64,000 nucleotides of DNA, from NCBI GenBank assembly GCA_029168955.1, contig JAPDOI010000438.1, positions 440,501 through 504,500 of the forward strand. The letters are read 5' to 3'. The notes below the pieces were generated by a model. The model saw nothing but the letters and a program-made list of their open reading frames with translations, did not search any database and was not told the origin of the DNA. Position numbers and translations under genes: made by a program. The stretch is from Aplectana chamaeleonis (taxonomy: Eukaryota; Nematoda; Chromadorea; Rhabditida; Cosmocercidae). The first letter of the stretch is position 1. Every line of letters begins with the position of its first letter. This document shows, in pieces, positions 9,175 through 19,169 of the stretch.

Positions 9175-12100
9175 ACCCCCTCCGCGAAGAGGGTTTTTGT
9201 CATGGGAGAGGTGCTGGCCGGCCGCAGCTCTCCTTCGGATTCTCCTGCAAAGGGCCGGCGTGGAGAGGAATCCTGGACCCGCTCAGAAGTACCTATGCGC
9301 CACGTGCGGCAAGGATGTTACCAGGAGACATACCAGCGTCCAGTGCTCCGGATGCCAAAGGTGGGTGCATCTCTCCTGTTCGGGTCTCAGTTCTGTGAGG
9401 CATTATAACTCTGCTTTTCGCTGTGTTTTATGCTCTTCACCTACCAACTCTGATTCCTCTTCCTCAAATCGCCCCCTTTCCATTGTACATATCAATCTCA
9501 ACGGCCTTCGTACTAAACTTTCCTGAGCTCTCTCTCTTCGCACGTACTTACCATCCAGACGTGATCATGGTTCAAGAAACCAAGCTCTCTCCATCCCCTA
9601 CCTATCCTCATCCTAATATCCCGGGCTACACTGCCTTCCATGCTCCAAGGTCAGCTCTTGGCGGAGGAGTTTCAACCTTTGTTTTATCCTCTCTACCCTC
9701 CCACCTCATACCAAACACCCCCACGGATGGTACTCTCGAGTACCTTCCAATCCATCTCCCTCTTAAAACACCCCTTTCTCTTTTCAACATATATATTCCC
9801 CCTACCACCTCATGCCCTCCTCCTACAATCCCATTCCTCTTCTCAAACAAGTCAATGATTATTCCCTCTCATTATCAGTTGTTTTCGGGGCCGACTTTAA
9901 TGCCCACACCTTCTGCTCATCCCTTGGTTCTGATGCTAGAGGAGAAGAAGTCGAAGAATGGGCTGAGGAGTGCGACCTGGTCATCTTAAACGATGATCAG
10001 CCCACTCGTCTCCCTGCCAACGGCCGATCTTCTAGCCCAGACATAACTCTTATCTCGTCCAACCTTTCCAACGCTTGCTCATGGTCTACCTCAACAACAT
10101 TGTCTAGTGATCATGTTCCCGTCTTTGTGCACATCGATCTCTCAAATTCTCTTGCTCCTTATTCTGGTGTTCGTCAACGTTCTTATCTCAATTTAGGCCA
10201 AGCAGACTGGTGCCTGTTCAGTGAGGTTGCGCTACGCCTAGCGGCTGATTACCCGTGGAATGGCAATGTGCACCAGAAGGAGCATCACTTATCTGATGCA
10301 ATTCGCAGGGCCATGAAGGCGGCTATCCCTGTTGGCCGAGTTAAGACGTTCTATCCAAACGTAACCAGAGAAATTCTTGAGAAAATCAGGACTAGAGATG
10401 CCAGACGAGCAGTTGACCATCTAGACCCTGTCGTCGCTCAGCTGGATGGTGAGATCAGAAAAGATCTCGACCAGCACAAGAAAGAACAGTGGGAAAAATT
10501 CACAGAACAGTTGAATTTCAAGACGGACAGTGGAGCTACTTGGAAGATTCTTCGGAAACTATCGGGAAAGAGCTCGCCAGCCACCATCTCCACTATTGAG
10601 TTCGGTAATAACGTTTTCAAGTCAGGAAAGGAAGCCGCCTACTCTCTCGGTAAAAGTTTCTTTGTCACGAGTACAAGGCGAGGTCCGCAAAATAGAGTGA
10701 CAGTAAGAGAGCTGTGCCGCCTCCCGCTCATGAGCACGGCCGATGCGTTCACTGTGGCGCAAGTAGAGAAGATTATAAAGGACATGCGGAACTCCAAAGC
10801 TGTCGGTCCGGACGGCATTTGTCCTGCTGTACTGAAGAAACTCCCGACTGAGATCCTTCCGCTCATCGTTGATATGATTAACACTTCGTTTAGCTCTTGC
10901 ACTATTCCGCAAAACTGGAAGACAGCCAACGTCATCCCGTTGCCCAAGCCTGGCAAACCTCAGTCATCAGTAAAGGGATATCGTCCCATTAGCTTGATGT
11001 CACCTTTCGCCAAGGTGGCCGAAAAGCTCATTGTCAGGATCTAGCGGAGCACAACGAGAAGCAGTTGTTTCAACATGGGTTCAGGAGGCTACATTCCACA
11101 ACTACGGCGTTGCTAGAAATTACCAGCTATGCTATCGACGGGTTCAACTTTAACAAGCCATTGAGAACTGTAGCTGTTGCGTTGGATCTCACCAAGGCAT
11201 TTGATACGGTTAACCTTGGAGTCCTGTCAAGCAACATTCTGGAGTCGTCAATACCATCTTGGCAGAAGCGCTGGATATCGGCCTTTATTAAAGGTCGGCG
11301 GGCAAGAGTCATGTTTCAGAACCATGTCTCCAACAGTATTCCTATGGCAGCTGGAGTCCCTCAGGGCGGAGTTCTATCGCCAGCCCTCTTCAATCTGTAC
11401 CTCGGAGATATGCCTGAGCCTCCACAGGACATCAAGGTCGTCGCGTATGCCGATGACATAACAATCATGTGTCGAGATCGGGATTTACAGGTGGCCGCCA
11501 ATAAGATCAACGAGTACCTGATCACACTAAAGGGCTTTTTCGACCGCAAGATGCTAAGTATCTCTGCAGCCAAGTCGTCAGTGTCCGTTCTCACGACGGA
11601 CCCATCCGAGCACAGCGCTCATCCGGATGTCGTGTGGGATGGAGACCGTTTGCCTGCTGCTCGCTTTCCAAAGCTGCTCGGTCTTGTGCTCGATCCGTCA
11701 CTCAAGTTTCATAAGAATACCGAGCAGAAGCAGGCAGTCGTTAAAGCTAAGCTCCAACGTTCTCAGGGCCCTGGGCGGCACTTCGTGGGGTAGCAGCAAG
11801 GAGACTATACTCACAACGTATAAGGCAATTCTGCAGCCCGCCCTGGAGTACGCCGCACCGGTTTGGCAGCATCTCGTCTCAGAATCCTCCTGGACAAAGA
11901 TGCAACGAGTACAAAATGCTGCTCTCCGTATCGCCACCGGATGCGCAAGGAGTTCCCCAATCGAGCACCTGCATGCTGAGACCCGTCTATTACCAGTGAA
12001 GGAGCACTGTCAGCTCCAGGCCCAGCAATTCCGCATTAACATTATAAAACAACCAAATCACCCGTCGTGGAGAGTGCTAAACCCCCGTGAGAGAGAAGTA

Positions 12101-12516
12101 TAAGAAAGCCATTCGCCGATGCTCCAAACAAAGTCAATTTGCAAAGATGGCACGACTCACAGCAAGAACGACTCCGTCTTTTGCGCGAGGAGCACACCAA
12201 GTTCGTACGGTGTCATCTTGTGAAGGTGGCCATAAATCCTATACTAGGAGATATACCGCCCCCCGTCTGCACCTCAGAGTCTCAACTCGGAAGAAGGGCG
12301 AGATGCACGCTCGCATCATTACGCTGTGGTCACTCTACAATACTAATGTCTTATGTCAGCAAGATTGACAGCAGCAAATCTGATGTGTGCCCGGACTGCG
12401 GTATCGTCGGCCATGATACCGCACATTTATTCAACTGTCCGGAGAGACCTACCACGCTGACACCAATGGACCTATGGACGAATCCACTACTGGTCGCCCA
12501 GTTCCTCCGCCTATGA
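9120..12516 (+). pseudogene. A3 polyprotein (2A, PHD finger, APE, RT, Cys/His), frameshifted
   Basis: Order seen: 2A-like AGVERNPGP after LLRILLQR; a PHD-type C4HC3 finger starting CATCGKDV with CSGCQRWVHLSCSG and CVLC; APE endonuclease from about 9480 (HINLNGLR, VQETKLS, GGGVSTFV, DFNAHTF, SSDHVPVFVHID); RT (GPDGICPAVLKKL, LDLTKAFDTVNLG, GVPQGGVLSPALFN, VAYADDITIM); and a C-terminal CPDC/AHLFNC cluster with a stop at 12514-12516. Frame changes lie near 9520, 9830, 11040, 11750 and 12110. The usual VFAGDFN reads VFGADFN here. No ATG in the main frame precedes the 2A motif. The only early ATG (9111) opens an overlapping 95-codon frame. Confidence 0.87.
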
Positions 12517-12565
12517 CAAAACCCTCTATGTGGCTGCAAAGAAGAAGAAGAAGAACGAAAGTAGA

Positions 12566-13134
12566 GACTCCACCGCCGAGAGATGACCTTGGAGCATGGT
12601 AAGAAGTATAGCCTGGGATATTGGGATGAGGATAGGTAGGGGATGGAGAGAGCTTGGTTTCTTGAACCATGATCACGTCTGGATGGTAAGTACGTGCAAA
12701 GAGAGAGAGTTCAGGAAGCTTGGCACGAAGGCCGTTTAGATTGATATGCACAATGGAAAGGGGGCGATTTGAGATAGAGGAATCTGAGATGGAAGGTGAG
12801 GAGCATAACACACAACGAAAAGATGAGTTATGATGCCTCACAGAACTGAGACCCGAACAGGAGAGATGCACCCACCTTTGGCATACGAAGCACTGGACGC
12901 TGGTATGTCTCCAGTTTACATCCTCTCCGCACGTGGCGCATTGGTACTTCTGAGCGGGTCCAGGATTCCTCTCCACGCCGGCCCTTTGTAGGAGAATCCG
13001 AAGGAGAGTTGCGGCCGGCCAGCACCTCTCCCATGACAAAAACCCTCTTTGTGGAGGGGATGACGTCGATTTGCACGGAGGCGATCTTCTTTCCTCCACA
13101 CTGCCACGGCACGAACGTACGACATCTCGGCAGC
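12566..13134 (-). pseudogene. A2 polyprotein, N-terminal block (2A, PHD finger, start of endonuclease)
   Basis: This minus-strand block is open throughout. It has LLRILLQRAGVERNPGP, a 2A-like motif at which the ribosome may skip a peptide bond. A PHD-type zinc finger follows (CATCGEDV, CFVCQRWVHLSCSG, CVLC), then the start of the APE domain (HINLNGLRAKL, VIMVQETKLS, LGGGVSTFV). The block stops where A3 was inserted and continues at 9101. No in-frame ATG precedes the 2A motif. The only nearby ATG lies in the ribozyme P2 strand, in another frame that runs 69 codons. Confidence 0.85.
13062..13134 (-). ncRNA. HDV-like ribozyme at the 5' end of A2 (predicted)
   Basis: Same fold as in A3, read on the minus strand. 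P1 is GCUGCC with GGCAGU, P2 GAUGUCG with CGACGUC, P3 ACG with CGU, P4 GGAGG with CCUCC. The joining strand is GUGCAAAU. The G1 end is fixed by the 12-bp duplication starting at 13135. Bases differing from the other copies fall in the P4 loop and at the end of the joining strand; all paired bases are kept. Confidence 0.72.
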
Positions 13135-13146
13135 ATACCTTCTTTC

Positions 13147-13712
13147 ATGTAAACGCAGTTGTTTTTTAACATGTCAATGCTGTAGTGATTTTTTCCGCTA
13201 CCTCCAGTCACTACTTTTCACTCTTCGTGACTGAAAAAGAACTGCATCATGACAGAGAAGTCGTGCATACGTTCACTACGATTGACCATTTACGATCGCA
13301 TATCCATCACAAGAACGTGCTTTCCGAATGTCAAGTTCTCACCACAATAAGGAATGCCCAGACATACGCTTAATCGGAATGTTCTCCTCCCTACATTTGC
13401 TTACAAGTTTCATGGTCCGGGTGCAGCAGCACTTTAACACCATATCTGAACCTTTGTTTAATAAAAAAGTTTGGTCTGCAATAGAAACCATGACTGTGAA
13501 AGATTTTCAGCAAGCTCGTTTTTCTACATAGTGCTGCACGCATTCACATTTTAGGTAAGGTAATAATCGTTTGAATTAGTCCGGTATCGTGCCTACCGTT
13601 ACTGCTAAATAAATGTCAATTTTTCATCTCAACATCCACACCTGTCATTTATCTTGGGCCCAACAATCAGTTGCTGACGAGATGGACCCCTAGAAAATAA
13701 GAAACGGTGGGC
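13147..13712. other. Right interior remnant of MULE1
   Basis: About 570 bases inside the Mutator-like element. A 62-codon frame (13185-13373) and a 67-codon frame (13328-13531) overlap here, ending VKDFQQARFST. Neither resembles a transposase I know. They could be a captured host exon, as some Mutator-like elements carry gene pieces, or chance. Confidence 0.4.
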
Positions 13713-13970
13713 CAGCAAGCAATTCAAAAGAACACAGCTTTTTAAGTGAAGAGATACAAGCAAGAAAAACACTGAAATGCGCTATAAACACCTAAGAATA
13801 CAATGTAGATGATAAATACCCTCAGTTTCAAAACAAAAACACTCCCCGTGGCTGATCTCAGCCTAAAATACCACTTGGGTGCGACGCTGGCGCTCGATGA
13901 TATCATGACGCGCTCCACGGCGAATGGGGTTACGGTAACACAGAATCCCGGCTGCTAAAAAACGTTTTGT
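13713..13970 (-). repeat. Right terminal inverted repeat of MULE1
   Basis: Inverted partner of 1991-2244. It ends AAAACGTTTTGT directly before the second target-site copy TTATACGTC at 13971. It carries the GATATCATGACGCGCTCCAC variant of the conserved block. No coding sequence. Confidence 0.88.
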
Positions 13971-14119
13971 TTATACGTCAACGCAAAACATTGTTTTCCG
14001 ATAGGTTTTCACCACAACATTGCGGCGAAACGCATTTTTGAAGGTCGCCGTCATTTATGGTGTGTCGTCTGCAGTGGCACACGCGAAACACCATAATTGA
14101 CGTCGGATGTCAGGCGTAG

Positions 14120-16229
14120 CTCAGATAATTTTTGGGCACGACGCCTCGGCGAAAAGGGTGTTTTCGGCAGAGCCTCGTCAATGGTTGGCGACGCCTCAAC
14201 CACTTTCAGCGACGCCCTGGCAGAGAAGTTTCGAAATACGAGAACGGGTCGACGCCTCAGCGAAGAACGTGTTTTGTCGACGCCTCGCCCTTGCTTGGCG
14301 ACGCCCCGTCAATGAACTCACGGCCCTTTAATTACCCAATACTGATGCAAATTTACACTCATTGTTGAGTCGTCTGCAAGCAGCGGTGTTCTTTTCATCA
14401 TTCCTCCGTTCATTCTAACGTATCTACAGCCTTAATAGTGCCAAATGAACCAGCACTCACCAACTGATTTTTTCTGAGCAATCCGATTTTGTGGGTATCA
14501 GTTTGTATAATTTGCAGGCATGCAGTCATTTCTCTTATATGGCTGTAATTTACTTTTTGATTTTACGTTTTGCGAGAGCCACCACGGTTTTCCTTAGCAA
14601 GATCTGCAAACCGATGGCAACAAATTCATAATCTACATAAACGGTTTGACATTGTCCCAAAAAGGTGAGTTAAAATTTCTTCTTTTAATGATCCTTTTGT
14701 ATCGGTTTTTTCTATCTTGTAGATTCTAATGAAACCTGTGGACATATATTTTCGAAACATCCTGAGGGGCCGCTGACGGGGTGTTAGTAGGGGATGCTAT
14801 TGAGCGCTGTCAAGGAATATTCGGTGTGGCTTACGCTTGTACCAAAAAATGAACATTTACTTTCAGTGTTTATTATGTACCATTGTTCTTTCTTTCCTAT
14901 ATGAGCGATATCAATCGACCGTGCCGCATGTTTAGGTCAATGAGTGATGTCCGCCCCCTCCAAGGTATGGTACCATATGTGTTTTGGTATGGGAAAGGTT
15001 TACTGCGCCTTTTTTAGGCATTTCAAATATTGCGAGACCTTATCCTTTATGCATTGGTATACCTGTTAATGGAAAGGAAATGTGATCATACTTTGTTAGT
15101 TGGGAAAGAAGGAGTATCACGTTGAGGAGATTCCTTTTTCGCACGGAACGGTGAGTTAACCGACACTTTGAGATTACGTTCCATAAGAGATATGCAGAAT
15201 GCAGTTTTTTGTAGAACTATCTCGATGTTTCGAATCGTTTCTTTTCTTGTTTGTGCGGCAAGAAAATCTAATTGCTCCCTTCTTACTGCTGCCGACGGAA
15301 CAAACGTCCTATCCAAGGCGGGTTTTTATCACATTTTCTGTGTCATATTCTATTCTGATGTTTTTGACCAGGTTATTGACATGTGGTATGAAGACAGTAA
15401 CATTTTGTAACACTTGTTTGAGAACTCGGAGAAGAGTAGAGGTAGATGGAGGTTTTGCCTTCGCTGACATTAATTTTACTATTTCAGATAGACTACATGG
15501 CTAGATATATGTATTATATGTATAGATTCTGCACAAAGATATGCTAGAATATTTCTCTCTATTCCATATTTGGAATTTTAACATATCAACGAGGTAGGTT
15601 TTAGTTGAATCATTTTTTGGCTACGATATACTTATTTTCTGTGTTTCAGGGCCTTTTCGATAATTTACGCGGTGGTGCTGTGGACTACATTGAAGGATCG
15701 TGATGAAAAATGAGACTGATGTGGATTTGAAGCCTTCTTCGTCGACTTCGCTCCCTGCTGTCATCCTGGTCACTGGAAATTACCCCTGATTACGGATACC
15801 AAGTGCATAAGAATTTTCTCCACAAAACGCTTGATTTTCACCCACGCATGTACCATTGTATTGTGTGCAACTGCTGTTATAAAGTGTTATAAAATAAATA
15901 AATACTTGTGATATCTTTGTTTTGGTGACATAGGAAGGGATTAGGACTTGTATGAAAATCTGAGCAAGTTTGCAGCTCAATGTAAGTTTCGGAGCAGAAA
16001 TAGTAAGAACGAAGGAAGGAGCGCAGCGAAAACGGTGAAAAAACGTCTATCGTGCTCTAATAAGAACGCCGCTGTGGCGGCGACGCGCTCGACGAAAATT
16101 GTGAGGGTCAGTTAACGCGCTCCAAGGACAATCACTTTCAGCGACGCCTCGGCAAATGGTCGTCGACGGCTCCCTGGGGGTTCGGCCGCCGACCATTTGC
16201 CGAGGCGTCGTGCCCAGAAATTATCTGAG
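14120..16229. repeat. Region bounded by short inverted repeats
   Basis: CTCAGATAATTTTTGGGCAC at 14120 is repeated inverted at the right end (about 30 of 31 bases match, 14120-14150 with 16199-16229, with GACGCCTCGGC at the inner ends). The enclosed 2 kb has several more GACGCC-rich segments near 14160-14310. It may be a further DNA transposon, but no target-site duplication is convincing and no transposase is seen. Between 14340 and 16100 I see only short frames without recognisable similarity. Confidence 0.5.
16142..16210. repeat. Perfect hairpin with 21-base arms
   Basis: CGACGCCTCGGCAAATGGTC, plus one further G, at 16142-16162 is exactly complementary to 16190-16210, with a 27-base loop. 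It sits in the right end of the inverted-repeat region and shares the GACGCCTCGGC core with the left arm at 14140-14150. Confidence 0.8.
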
Positions 16230-17147
16230 AGATTTAGCCGCGTGTGAGAACGCAGGATTTCGTTGCAGCTTACGGAGCTTGACATTTTGGCTCCTGGCAA
16301 GGCACCAGCAGTTTGTTACGGTATTCGTTGCGGGACCCCAGCCTCGCGTCGGCGAAGCACCTTCAGCCTTCGCAGTGCAATTCTTCACATCATTGGATCA
16401 TTTTTCATCCAGAAAGAAATGGAAATGCTTATCATTGATATACGATTCATTACTGACATCTATGGCCTCTCAAAAAAGTTATAAAGGTCAGAACTCGCTC
16501 TTTAACTAGTGTTATCGTGGAATTTTCGCTCGGAATCGGCTGAAACTTATAAGTTTCCTTACCTTGGAATACAAGCTGAATATTCAATCCTCGACAGATG
16601 ACGCATAAAGCTATAAAACTGTCCTAAAAAGGTGCTCTGTAAGCGGGAGGGGGCACTATGGCTCTTGGCCACGCCCATTTCGCCACGCACTAAATTTGAG
16701 CACCTACCCGGGTCCCCCCCTGCTGAAATTAGGAGAGTCAAAACGGTGTGCGGAGAAAGGGGCGGGGCTAAGTGCGATGCATGCAACAGTGCCCGCCCCC
16801 CGCTCATGTAGCACCCCTGCATCTGAACGCTTGCCACCCTCCTCGGCTGCAGCTGATTGGTCGGCGGGCATCGGCTGCGTGCGGCGCGCGTCGCGGCTGG
16901 CGCATTGCCAACGTCGTCGTTTCGAAAGCTGCCATCGCCTATCCATTCTACGACCTTGTTAAGAATTGAAGAAACATACACAAGTATGTGAGTGAGCCTC
17001 ATTTGTATACTAAAGCAATGAATATGATGCATAACAAACACAGAAGTGGGAGGGGGGGGTTTAAGGAAGTGAAACCATTTGACAAATCGTTTCCACGAAT
17101 CACATCTTTGCATACTGGATCTTACATCCTTGTCTACTAGATATATA
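16230..17147. other. Gene-free stretch with half of a dispersed palindrome and a GC-rich repeat
   Basis: Near 16265-16350 there is a diverged single arm of the palindrome found at 42020-42155 (TTTTGGCTCCTGGCA). The block at 16822-16913 contains CTGCAGCTGATTGGTCGGCG and is present inverted at 18785-18854. No coding sequence is recognised; open frames across the GC-rich part lack similarity. Confidence 0.55.
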
Positions 17148-17545
17148 CTCGCAGCTAACCATCACGGCGGCTGCGGGGTGTAACTCGTCCAAGTGAACGG
17201 AGTCCTTCTACATTTCGAGGATGGCTAAAACTTCTGGGAGCGTGAAACTCCTAAAAATGATCGGAAGCCTTCACTGCTTCTAAGGGAAAGCAAATCCCTG
17301 TTTCGGTTACTTGGCTGTCCTGCCATGTGAGCGCGATGGACGAGTTGTTCGTTAGACGACCAACTCGCCGTAAACACGCAACTTAACCACTTTCTTCCAA
17401 GAAGGACTTAAGCGAGACCCTTTTTTTCCAAAATATGAGGCTAATCGGAATGTACATTTGCGCATTCTGGCGGATTTAGTTGTTTGAGAATGATGAAAAT
17501 ATGGGTTTCACCCTCCGCAGCCGCCGTGACGGTTAGCTTCGAGTT
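17148..17545. repeat. Foldback element of about 400 bp
   Basis: TCGCAGCTAACCATCACGGC at the left end is mirrored at the right end near 17517-17545 (GCCGCCGTGACGGTTAGC). Related single arms occur at about 18965-19000 and, inverted, at 41590-41625, so this is a dispersed repeat family. ATATAT flanks both sides but cannot be claimed as a target-site duplication. Confidence 0.6.
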
Positions 17546-17669
17546 GGATATATGGACTAAGATACATGCTGCTATGCTCAAGAGGTCCCTTTGCGACGAC
17601 TCACATCTTAAGGAGTAGGAAATTGAGAAAACTTTTCAGAGGTATTGAACGCTGATGATGTTCGAATGA

Positions 17670-17857
17670 CACAAGATGTCATTCGAATTGTAAAAAAAAT
17701 TCTTCTGCAAAAAAAATCATATTTTGTCCCCTTCTCACTTCTGCCATTGTTATGCATCTTTTTTTTTACTTTAACAAAGAATCTCATTCACATACGTGTA
17801 TATGTATGTTTCTTTATTTCCACAATAAAGTCGTTGAATGAATGAATGAATGAACCA
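17670..17857 (+). mobile_element. CR1-like family C, 3' end only
   Basis: A severely 5'-truncated insertion with the 3' UTR of family C: CATATTTTGTCCCCTTCTCA, then CACAATAAAGTCGTTGAATG and a TGAA repeat tail. Near-identical ends occur at 27761-27914 and 51040-51181. At the 5' junction the flank TTCGAATGACA is the exact inverse of the start TGTCATTCGAA. Confidence 0.85.
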
Positions 17858-18349
17858 TAGGTGCCCTAGGCACAACTTTAAGAAACGGCCGCCAAAATGC
17901 AACATCCCTCATTAGGCTGGATTCTGTGCACAGAGTTTTGCACCTTCGCCCCCCCCCCTTCCTCCAATCCTATCAATGGGTTAGTCTGCCACCGAGGAAA
18001 CTGTGCTTGAAGAGCTTTTTCCTGAAGGCGATGATAGAATAACATCGGTACTGATGTAACTACATATCTTGCTGGGAGGAGACTATCAGCCCATTTTATC
18101 GCCGTTGGCCTATTACGTCAGCATTTGCTGGTCCTGTGATAGGTCAGCGGCAGTAAAATGTGCGGGGAACCCCCTCCCAGTAAGAGATCTAAATAGAATC
18201 ATAACATCTCGCTGGACAACAAAATTGCCACTGAAATGAAAAAACTGTGATCTGCACGTGTGGTATTGGAAAGGCTTATTCTCCAATCATTAGGATTCTA
18301 TTAGCGTTGTGTGATTATGTCGTTTTCATTCCTATTCACTCCTGAAATA
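17858..18349. other. Gene-free stretch with an imperfect hairpin
   Basis: No coding similarity. At about 18064-18190 the segment ATCTTGCTGGGAGG is mirrored by CCTCCCAGTAAGAGAT, with further partial pairing inside (GCCCATTTTATCGCC with GGCAGTAAAATGTGC). It is probably another small foldback repeat. Confidence 0.5.
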
Positions 18350-18627
18350 CTGTGCTTATCTGGGCCGAATTCCGGTCCGCAATTACGTCTCGACACGCTT
18401 TACGGCCGCACGCGCTGGAGTCAGTCGAGTTTCCAGATCCAAAGCCGACTCAATATGGCTTTTTATACAGTTTTCTCCAATTTAGTTCACTTTCCAGTTT
18501 CTGAAACCCATCTAGAGTCAACAGATCGGTGGCTGCAGCGCTGGAAACTCTTCCGACTCGAATGCGCGCGGCCGCAAAGCGTGTCGAGACGCAATTGCGG
18601 ACCGGAATTTGGCCCAGAGAAGCACAA
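18350..18627. mobile_element. TA-flanked foldback MITE, copy 1
   Basis: A 278-bp palindrome-like element with ends CTGTGCTTATCTGGGCC and GGCCCAGAGAAGCACAA, flanked on both sides by TA. TA duplication points to Tc1/mariner-type mobilisation. Terminal repeats of about 75 bases include GTCTCGACACGCTTTACGGC. A second copy lies at 34261-34540. No transposase is encoded. Confidence 0.82.
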
Positions 18628-19076
18628 TAATTTAGCTAGGTGTGTTCGCCTATTCTCCCTGTTGTATTCATCCTGTTGCTTCAATTACAATAGCTTACAG
18701 TTGATCCCGTTCATGAAATTGAATCAGGGTCAGAATTCGGGCGAAAACTTCGGAGTCATTGAATGACAAGCGAGGACGGCTGTGGCGTTGGCAATGCGCC
18801 AGACGCGACGCCCGCCGACCAATCAGCTGCAGCCGAGGGTGGCAAGCGTTCAGATCAGCACCCCTGAAAATCTAATTTTCAGAACTAGTCGAAGAATTTA
18901 CCGCACACAAGTGATAATATTTTATTTCACTTTTCTGCTGTGGCAATGATTGTGTGCGGACTCGATGCTAACGGTCACGGCGACTGCGGGGTGGCGTAAC
19001 TCATATTTTCCTCATTTATGTACGCCGAAATCCGTCTAAATGTGTGAATGTGTATTGATTTCAGACTAATCATTCT
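18628..19076. other. Gene-free stretch upstream of A'
   Basis: Contains the inverted copy (18785-18854) of the GC-rich block at 16822-16913, and near 18965-19000 a single arm of the 17148 foldback family. No coding sequence recognised. Confidence 0.5.
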
Positions 19077-19089
19077 AAAAGCAGACGAT

Positions 19090-19169
19090 GGATCCGAGAT
19101 GCTCAACCTACGCGAGGTGGATCTGTGGAGTCGACTACCAAGATCAAGGAGACTCATCAAACGGGCATC
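19090..19169 (+). ncRNA. HDV-like ribozyme at the 5' end of A' (predicted, diverged copy)
   Basis: The same fold as family A with different bases. P1 is GGAUCC with GGAUCU, again ending in G-U. P2 is GAUGCUC with GGGCAUC. P3 is ACC with GGU around a 7-nt loop. P4 is GAGUC with GACUC. The joining strand AUCAAAC keeps the CAAAC core of family A. Against A, pairs change together at three positions in P1, three in P2 and one in P3, and the P4 stem is re-made. Start and spacing are identical up to the end of P1. The TSD places G1 exactly at the element's 5' end. This covariation is the main support for the fold. Confidence 0.75.

Larger units (their letters stand above)
9102..12551 (+). mobile_element. 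Family A copy A3, full length, inserted in A2
   Basis: Plus-strand copy of 3.45 kb flanked by a 14-bp duplication AGAACGAAAGTAGA (9088-9101 and 12552-12565; the left few bases of the second copy overlap the GAA tail). It begins GCTGCCGAGATG and ends with CTGCAAAGAAGAAGAAG. It splits the A2 endonuclease region at STFV. Several frame changes make it inactive as it stands. Confidence 0.93.
2466..13134 (-). mobile_element. Family A copy A2, full length, split by A3 and D
   Basis: This minus-strand copy lies between perfect 12-bp duplications ATACCTTCTTTC (2454-2465 and 13135-13146). Its own sequence is in three blocks: 12566-13134 (ribozyme, 2A, zinc finger, start of endonuclease), 6629-9101 (rest of endonuclease, reverse transcriptase) and 2466-2879 (C-terminus and GAA tail), about 3.46 kb in all. 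The first junction is caused by A3, the second by D, and each has its own target-site duplication. A2 is nearly identical to A6, so it was inserted fairly recently despite being host to two further elements. Confidence 0.93.
1991..13970. mobile_element. MULE1: Mutator-like element with long TIRs, interrupted by nested retrotransposons
   Basis: The termini are inverted copies of each other for about 255 bases, both beginning ACAAAACGTTTTTTA. They are flanked by a perfect 9-bp direct repeat, TTATACGTC (1982-1990 and 13971-13979). Long terminal inverted repeats with a 9-bp duplication are the signature of Mutator-like elements. Without the retrotransposon A2 (2454-13146 with its duplication) the element is only about 1.3 kb. 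The remaining interior (2245-2453 and 13147-13712) shows no transposase, so it is non-autonomous. Nesting makes it older than A2, A3 and D. Confidence 0.85.

Noticed and set aside
7655..9203. Separate endonuclease and reverse transcriptase genes on the minus strand
   Set aside because: They are frameshifted pieces of one retrotransposon polyprotein (A2); alignment with A6 shows continuous homology across the breaks.
9111..9398. The AUG-initiated 95-codon frame overlapping the 2A region as a real ORF1
   Set aside because: Its length is not conserved (95, 69, 69 and 41 codons in four copies) and it has no recognisable domain; kept only as part of the start-codon puzzle.
17148..17545. ATATAT flanks as a target-site duplication of the foldback
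   Set aside because: The sequence is simple and the terminus cannot be placed within several bases, so the match is not informative.
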